This document shows, one piece after another, positions 7,501-11,022 of a stretch of 11,022 bases of DNA. Each line of letters opens with the position of its first letter. The stretch's first letter is position 1. The notes below the pieces were generated by a model. It had not been told where the DNA came from and did not search any database. It saw only the letters and a list, made by a program, of their open reading frames with translations. A program made the translations under genes and the position numbers. This DNA is from an uncultured Peptococcaceae bacterium (lineage in GTDB: Bacteria; Bacillota; Limnochordia; Darwinibacteriales; Darwinibacteriaceae), in the NCBI GenBank assembly GCA_937988745.1, contig CALKAR010000047.1:1-11022 (forward strand). Reading direction: 5' to 3'.

Positions 7501-9081
7501 TTATCTCCGCCTACCTCCGAACCTTGGATGCGATACAACGTTCGCAGATCTTCTATTTTGTAACGATGCAATAGATCCCTTTCCTGGAGGCCTAGCGTCC
7601 TCTATAGCGATACACAGCGCATCCGCTAAGTCATCATGTCTAGGTCTAGGTAGTATCAATTGCTCCTCTAATTCTGGTGTATACCCACCACGAACATGAA
7701 ACATCTTACCCTGTTTGTAACGAGGCTCTACGAACGCTGCAAGCCTTTCTTGCTTAGAACCATCAGATCTAGATCTATTCTTTCCATGTACTGTTAGCCT
7801 AACTCCATTTTCTATCAATAGATTGTCGATGGCTTTCTTAACCTGCTTACCAATTGTATTGGTTTCAATTGTAATGTCCCTGAATTGCCAATACAAATGT
7901 AAGTCAATTATTCTTTGGAAGTACTCATTGTAGTCTGATGTCTTGAACTGATCTAGATCTAGCACATATATATCATTATCAGGAGTAACCCCAACCACGG
8001 CAATAGCCGTATAGTCCGCAGTGCGACCTCCTTTTTCATTCCATCCAGTTCCCGCCACATCCATGCCAGCGTATATCCTAAGAGGGGTGTCTTTAAAATA
8101 CCATCTATTATTTTCCTCGCGAAGATATTTTTTATCATAGTATTGAAATATCTCCTTAGACAGCCTATAGGATCCGGGGTCGTTGGGATCGTTATAGTAC
8201 TGCGCAAAGAACTGCTCTCTTTCATTGTGAGACTCATACTCAGCTAGTACCTTTGCTCTAACCCCTCTGTTGAATCCATACCACTCTCCGGTTACCGGAC
8301 ACATGGTTCGTGGCCATAGGTAATTCCCTGTTCCGTCCTGGTCTGGGCTATCCTCTAACTTGCCCTCGAACACATCCCACAGAGCTACTACACCCGTCTC
8401 GTTACCATCCTCATCGTACGTTACCATCTCCCCATTAATCATATCATTGTACAGATCGTCGGGGTGATATCTAGTACCTACTGCTTTGGTGATTGCTCCC
8501 GGATTCTTAATAGAGGAGAATTGGGCGGCAGCTCTCTGTACGTCGCGACGACCAGTGGCAGTGTAAGCGTTATCAGGAACAACCAAGTCATCGTATACAA
8601 GAAAGTCACAATGCAGTCCTGTAGATCTAGCGCCAACTGTTTTAAGGATTAGAGTGTTGTCTCGCACACCTCTAGCTTTTCGTAGGGGATGATCAACGTT
8701 AAATCCATCGTCACGCCACTTATCTCTATCTCTTTCCTTCTCATTGACCATCTCCGGCCACAGTAGCCGGTAACGATCGCTCAACATCATGTTCTGTATG
8801 GCGTAGATCTGTGCTTCCGCCAAGTCTTGGCCTGCCGATAGATACACAAACGTTGACCAAGGCTCCCTAGTAATCTGCCATACAACCCATACAGCGATAC
8901 AGTGCGACTTCAGGTGCGCTCGTGGTAACAACACTAACTGGTTAGGAGCTGCATTGGGATCCGACAACCACTCGAATACCTTTCGGTGAATATCTCCATA
9001 CAAGTATAGGGGGTTAATGTATTGAGCAAAGGCAAAGAGATCATTCTCTAAATGCTTCCTTACCTCACTCGCCTTATCCAT
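7501..9081 (-). CDS. terL: Terminase large subunit (packaging ATPase and nuclease)
   Basis: This is the motor that pumps DNA into the procapsid through the portal and cuts it. The N-terminal ATPase holds a deviant Walker A loop LLPRAHLKSH (51-60), with Lys58 and Ser59 in the expected places. A Walker B strand FLVYDDL (160-166) and a coupling-type motif AVGTRYHPDD (200-209) follow. The C-terminal RNase H-like nuclease shows the acidic set: Asp341 in YAGMDVAGTG, Asp356 in TADYTAI, Glu406 in TIETN, and Asp483/Asp484 in RHDDLADAL. All catalytic residues are present, so the enzyme looks intact. The tail ends FGGRRR, a basic end that could contact DNA or the portal. At 526 aa the size is normal. 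The ATG overlaps the small-subunit stop by one base (TAATG), with AGGAG about seven bases upstream. Confidence 0.95.
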   Translation of the reverse strand: MDKASEVRKHLENDLFAFAQYINPLYLYGDIHRKVFEWLSDPNAAPNQLVLLPRAHLKSHCIAVWVVWQITREPWSTFVYLSAGQDLAEAQIYAIQNMMLSDRYRLLWPEMVNEKERDRDKWRDDGFNVDHPLRKARGVRDNTLILKTVGARSTGLHCDFLVYDDLVVPDNAYTATGRRDVQRAAAQFSSIKNPGAITKAVGTRYHPDDLYNDMINGEMVTYDEDGNETGVVALWDVFEGKLEDSPDQDGTGNYLWPRTMCPVTGEWYGFNRGVRAKVLAEYESHNEREQFFAQYYNDPNDPGSYRLSKEIFQYYDKKYLREENNRWYFKDTPLRIYAGMDVAGTGWNEKGGRTADYTAIAVVGVTPDNDIYVLDLDQFKTSDYNEYFQRIIDLHLYWQFRDITIETNTIGKQVKKAIDNLLIENGVRLTVHGKNRSRSDGSKQERLAAFVEPRYKQGKMFHVRGGYTPELEEQLILPRPRHDDLADALCIAIEDARPPGKGSIASLQNRRSANVVSHPRFGGRRR

Positions 9082-9656
9082 TAACTATCTCCTAGTAATT
9101 TTTTATGTAATTCGATTACAACAGCATCTCTAGACGACATCGACTTATCTTCTTCTTTAGGCTCTGCCCCCTTATCTATAAGGGCTAACACCTCATCTAA
9201 AACAGATCGAGCATCTTTGGTTTCTCTAAGCAGGGCAATCACTGCTTGAACCTTTCCTTCCTCTGCGGCATACATTAGTTGCTGCTTGCATCGTGTAGCA
9301 TCTCTGCTAAGCATATCCTCTCGCCAGCGGACTAGTCCCTCATGACCTATGTCTGCCCGGCCCTCAAAGAACCACTTAAGACCTACTAGCCTACGCCAAT
9401 GGTGCATCGATCCTACAAGCTTCATTGCTGCATCAGCTTCATCTACTGAGTTTATATAGATTTGATATGCTGATGGTAGCCCGTCTTTCTCATGCTCTCG
9501 TAATGTGTATAAGGGTTTATATCCCTGGTCTAGTGCTCGTGTTGTGATACTCTCTAAGAATAACGTCTCTGTTCTACGCGCTTGGCGCGCGTCTAAGAGC
9601 ACGGACTTATCTTTGGAAGGATCCTTGAATCCCTCGTACAGCCTATAATCAATCAT
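9081..9656 (-). CDS. Probable terminase small subunit (191 aa)
   Basis: Position makes this the likely DNA-recognition subunit of the packaging machine: it lies directly before the large terminase gene and shares one base with it. The sequence is largely helical. A central part contains KPLYTLREHEKDGLPSAYQI, then GSMHHWRRLVGLKWFFEG, then LVRWREDMLSRDATRCKQQL. This 'PLYTLRE ... hHWrrL ... WRedM' layout, followed by helix pairs such as YAAEEGKVQAVIALLRE, resembles small terminase-like proteins of other phages. No clear N-terminal helix-turn-helix can be read by eye. The C-terminus carries an acidic/basic linker (KGAEPKEEDKS) and a helix. The start has a perfect AGGAGG four bases upstream. A different packaging accessory protein cannot be excluded. 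Confidence 0.7.
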   Translation of the reverse strand: MIDYRLYEGFKDPSKDKSVLLDARQARRTETLFLESITTRALDQGYKPLYTLREHEKDGLPSAYQIYINSVDEADAAMKLVGSMHHWRRLVGLKWFFEGRADIGHEGLVRWREDMLSRDATRCKQQLMYAAEEGKVQAVIALLRETKDARSVLDEVLALIDKGAEPKEEDKSMSSRDAVVIELHKKLLGDS

Positions 9657-9664
9657 CTATCCTC

Positions 9665-10714
9665 CTAAAATATTACAGGTTTGTCGTCTAAACCTAATGT
9701 ACCTTCTGGATAAGTGAAAGTTAAGTCTAAGGGTTGTCCACATAAAGTAACTGGCTTGAAATCAGCAGGTGAGGCATGTGTAAATTCTACACCACTCAAT
9801 AAACTACTGAGAGTATCATAGTCAGTTATCAATTCAAATTCTATTGGGTTGGCAGGATTTCCTGTTAAAACTACCCCCCAATCAATTATATCTTCTGGCT
9901 TAAATACTCTGTTGTTATACCAAGTACCTACAATCTCGCCGTTTAGTACCATATAGCAATAATAGTACTCTCGTACAAATACTATTGTACCTTCTGTTGG
10001 AATGTCGTTTAAACTTGGTGCAGGCTGTCCAGAGTTCCATGGGAATTTACCCAAACCAGAATAGTCACTAGATTTACGTAGGTCGATATTTAATAAATCA
10101 TAAGTGTTTTGTTCTTCTGTACTAACAATAAATCTAAATTCATATAGGTCTTCATTCCATAACTCAAAATCTAGTGCCTTATACTTTAATGCTATTGTGG
10201 TGCCCATAGTAAGAGGAGCACTATTCCCAAAGAACATATCCCCTTCTTCGGTAATCTGCGCTCCTTGTGGGATAGCTAAAAGAATTCTATCTTCCAAAGA
10301 ATTTACTACAAATTTCTGGTAACTATCATCTATCGGCGTAGGTGCTACTATAGTCCCTTGAGGAACTCCCAAAATCTGCTCAATGTCGCTAAAGTCAGTT
10401 TTATCTAAGGGGTACTTACACTCTTCCTCTAATCCTACAATAGCATTAATTAAATTAAGACAGGCAGTATCTACTTCTTCTTGAGTAGCTTCTTCATTAT
10501 CTCTAACTGCTACAGCTACTGCGTAAGCATCCAGCACTGCTTGGTAACTCTCAGGAGTATAGTTCTCAGGAGGATACTCGCTAGAAGATGAGTCCCAATA
10601 TTCTATAATAGAAATTAGCTGAGACTTATCTATAGGAAGGGAACCTCCTCCGGAACCTGTGAATATGTGGCCGAACACATCTTGCCACGTTAAATATCCT
10701 TTAGGAGATTTCAT
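9665..10714 (-). CDS. FIVAR-domain protein (349 aa), likely virion surface or fibre-associated
   Basis: After a short N-terminus with a Gly/Ser stretch (TGSGGGS, 19-25), residues about 30-97 match the FIVAR pattern: LISIIEYW, an YTPESYQAVLDAYAVAVAV segment, ATQEEVDTACLNLINAI and a closing GLEEE. FIVAR is a small helical module best known from bacterial cell-surface proteins and glycan-active enzymes. The remaining 250 residues are beta-prone and rich in aromatic residues (KFPWNSGQPAPS, VFVREYYYCYMVLNGEIVGTW); I do not recognise a domain there and see no obvious catalytic motif. The protein has no signal peptide or membrane segment. Its base composition looks somewhat richer in A and T than the terminase genes, which may indicate separate acquisition. 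AGGAG lies eight bases before the ATG. A role in attachment to the host surface is inferred, not shown. Confidence 0.75.
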   Translation of the reverse strand: MKSPKGYLTWQDVFGHIFTGSGGGSLPIDKSQLISIIEYWDSSSSEYPPENYTPESYQAVLDAYAVAVAVRDNEEATQEEVDTACLNLINAIVGLEEECKYPLDKTDFSDIEQILGVPQGTIVAPTPIDDSYQKFVVNSLEDRILLAIPQGAQITEEGDMFFGNSAPLTMGTTIALKYKALDFELWNEDLYEFRFIVSTEEQNTYDLLNIDLRKSSDYSGLGKFPWNSGQPAPSLNDIPTEGTIVFVREYYYCYMVLNGEIVGTWYNNRVFKPEDIIDWGVVLTGNPANPIEFELITDYDTLSSLLSGVEFTHASPADFKPVTLCGQPLDLTFTYPEGTLGLDDKPVIF

Positions 10715-10717
10715 ATG

Positions 10718-10966
10718 TTACTCTCCTGATACGATAAGGCTACCTTTAAAGCTGTCACTAGGTGACTTAACTTGTACTGCCCCATTGACTCCTGATCGAA
10801 TCATAACATTGCCAGGGCTAAGGGTGTGGTACGAGTCGCCACCACCAATCTGGATATGTAAATCCTGGTTTCCAATATTCTCGATGATGAAGTGATCTTC
10901 TCGACCAATGCCCGCCTCTGTTATTGTAACGTAAGTTGTTCCAATATCTTCATATAAAGTTGTCAT
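10718..10966 (-). CDS. Small beta-rich hypothetical protein (82 aa)
   Basis: This protein is not recognised. It is almost entirely beta-prone: EDHFIIENIGNQDLHIQIGG, YHTLSPGNVMIRSG, VQVKSPSDSFKGSLIVSGE. The order 'N-x-G-x-x-x-L-x-I-Q-I-G-G' then 'L-x-P-G-x-x-x-x-x-S-G-x-x-G-A-V' looks like a small jelly-roll or beta-sandwich unit, of the kind phages place on fibres or capsid surfaces. It has no cysteines and no membrane segment. The ATG has AAGG six bases upstream, and the stop is three bases before the FIVAR gene start, so the two are probably made together. A virion role is inferred from fold impression and location. Confidence 0.68.
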   Translation of the reverse strand: MTTLYEDIGTTYVTITEAGIGREDHFIIENIGNQDLHIQIGGGDSYHTLSPGNVMIRSGVNGAVQVKSPSDSFKGSLIVSGE

Positions 10967-10981
10967 ATTCCGCCTTCGTTA

Positions 10982-11022
10982 TCACTTGCGATAAATATTA
11001 AATGTGTTAGTACCACTTCCAT
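10982..11022 (-). CDS. C-terminal end of an upstream gene (partial)
   Basis: At the right edge one minus-strand frame reads GSGTNTFNIYRK and then TGA at 10982-10984, followed 15 bases later by the start of the 82-aa gene. The composition and the spacing fit the end of a virion protein gene. Two other frames are possible: one stops at 11007, and one would run to 10963 and overlap the 82-aa start. With only about 40 bases visible, the choice of frame is tentative and the product cannot be named. Confidence 0.35.
   Translation of the reverse strand, partial: GSGTNTFNIYRK

Noticed and set aside
7959..8237. 92-aa minus-strand frame inside the large terminase gene, ending in a hydrophobic stretch (LLPWLGLLLIMIYMC) that could pass for a membrane segment of a lysis protein.
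   Set aside because: It lies wholly inside an intact terminase reading frame. Its only AAAGG is about 13 bases before the ATG, too far for a good ribosome site. The rest of the protein has no holin or spanin features, so it is most likely a shadow.
9169..9184. Inverted repeat CCCTTA-TCTA-TAAGGG.
   Set aside because: It is only six pairs long with mixed A/T content, has no T-run, and lies inside the small terminase gene, so it is probably chance.
9576..9592. Inverted repeat ACGCGC-TTGGC-GCGCGT.
   Set aside because: It lies inside coding sequence for an Arg-rich stretch (RQARR), which explains the GC-rich self-complementarity, and nothing else marks it as a regulatory site.
1..11022. T7-like or sigma-70 promoters serving the late genes within the window.
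   Set aside because: Gaps between genes are too short and I found no sequence on the minus strand close to the T7 class promoter or a convincing -35/-10 pair. A divergent phage-specific promoter cannot be excluded by eye, so I list none.

Overview
The window is a slice of the virion-assembly and DNA-packaging module of a tailed double-stranded DNA phage with a short-tailed (podovirus-type) architecture. All supported genes are on the minus strand, so they read from the right edge to the left. They are packed as in a lytic phage late operon: gaps are a few bases or the genes overlap, and most starts have a clear Shine-Dalgarno sequence. Nothing in the window points to the host species. The strong AGGAG-type ribosome sites and the T7/P22-like tail adaptor and nozzle proteins fit a phage of a Gram-negative bacterium, but that is inference. 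No integrase, repressor, tRNA, CRISPR array or insertion sequence is visible.

In order of transcription: (1) the last codons of an upstream gene at the right edge; (2) an 82-aa beta-rich small protein and a 349-aa protein carrying a FIVAR domain, probably virion surface or fibre-related; (3) a 191-aa probable small terminase subunit and the 526-aa large terminase, whose ATPase and nuclease motifs can be read; (4) the portal protein, a 77-aa charged small protein, the scaffolding protein and the HK97-fold major capsid protein; (5) a 153-aa probable head decoration or minor head protein; (6) a rho-independent terminator in the only gap longer than 20 bases; (7) a 157-aa probable structural protein, a T7 gp11/P22 gp4-like tail adaptor, a 70-aa small protein overlapping its end, and a T7 gp12-like tail nozzle protein that runs off the left edge.

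Together these genes build a procapsid (portal, scaffold, capsid), fill it with DNA (terminases) and close it with the short tail (adaptor, nozzle). The terminator after the capsid block probably lowers transcription of the tail genes relative to capsid, as the T-phi terminator after T7 gene 10 does. The order terminase-portal-scaffold-capsid resembles P22-type genomes, whereas the adaptor and nozzle resemble T7-type tails.

I see no new defence or mobile system. The least explained items are the FIVAR-domain protein beside the terminase genes, the 77-aa gene between portal and scaffold, the 70-aa gene sharing DNA with the end of the adaptor gene, and the internal terminator.
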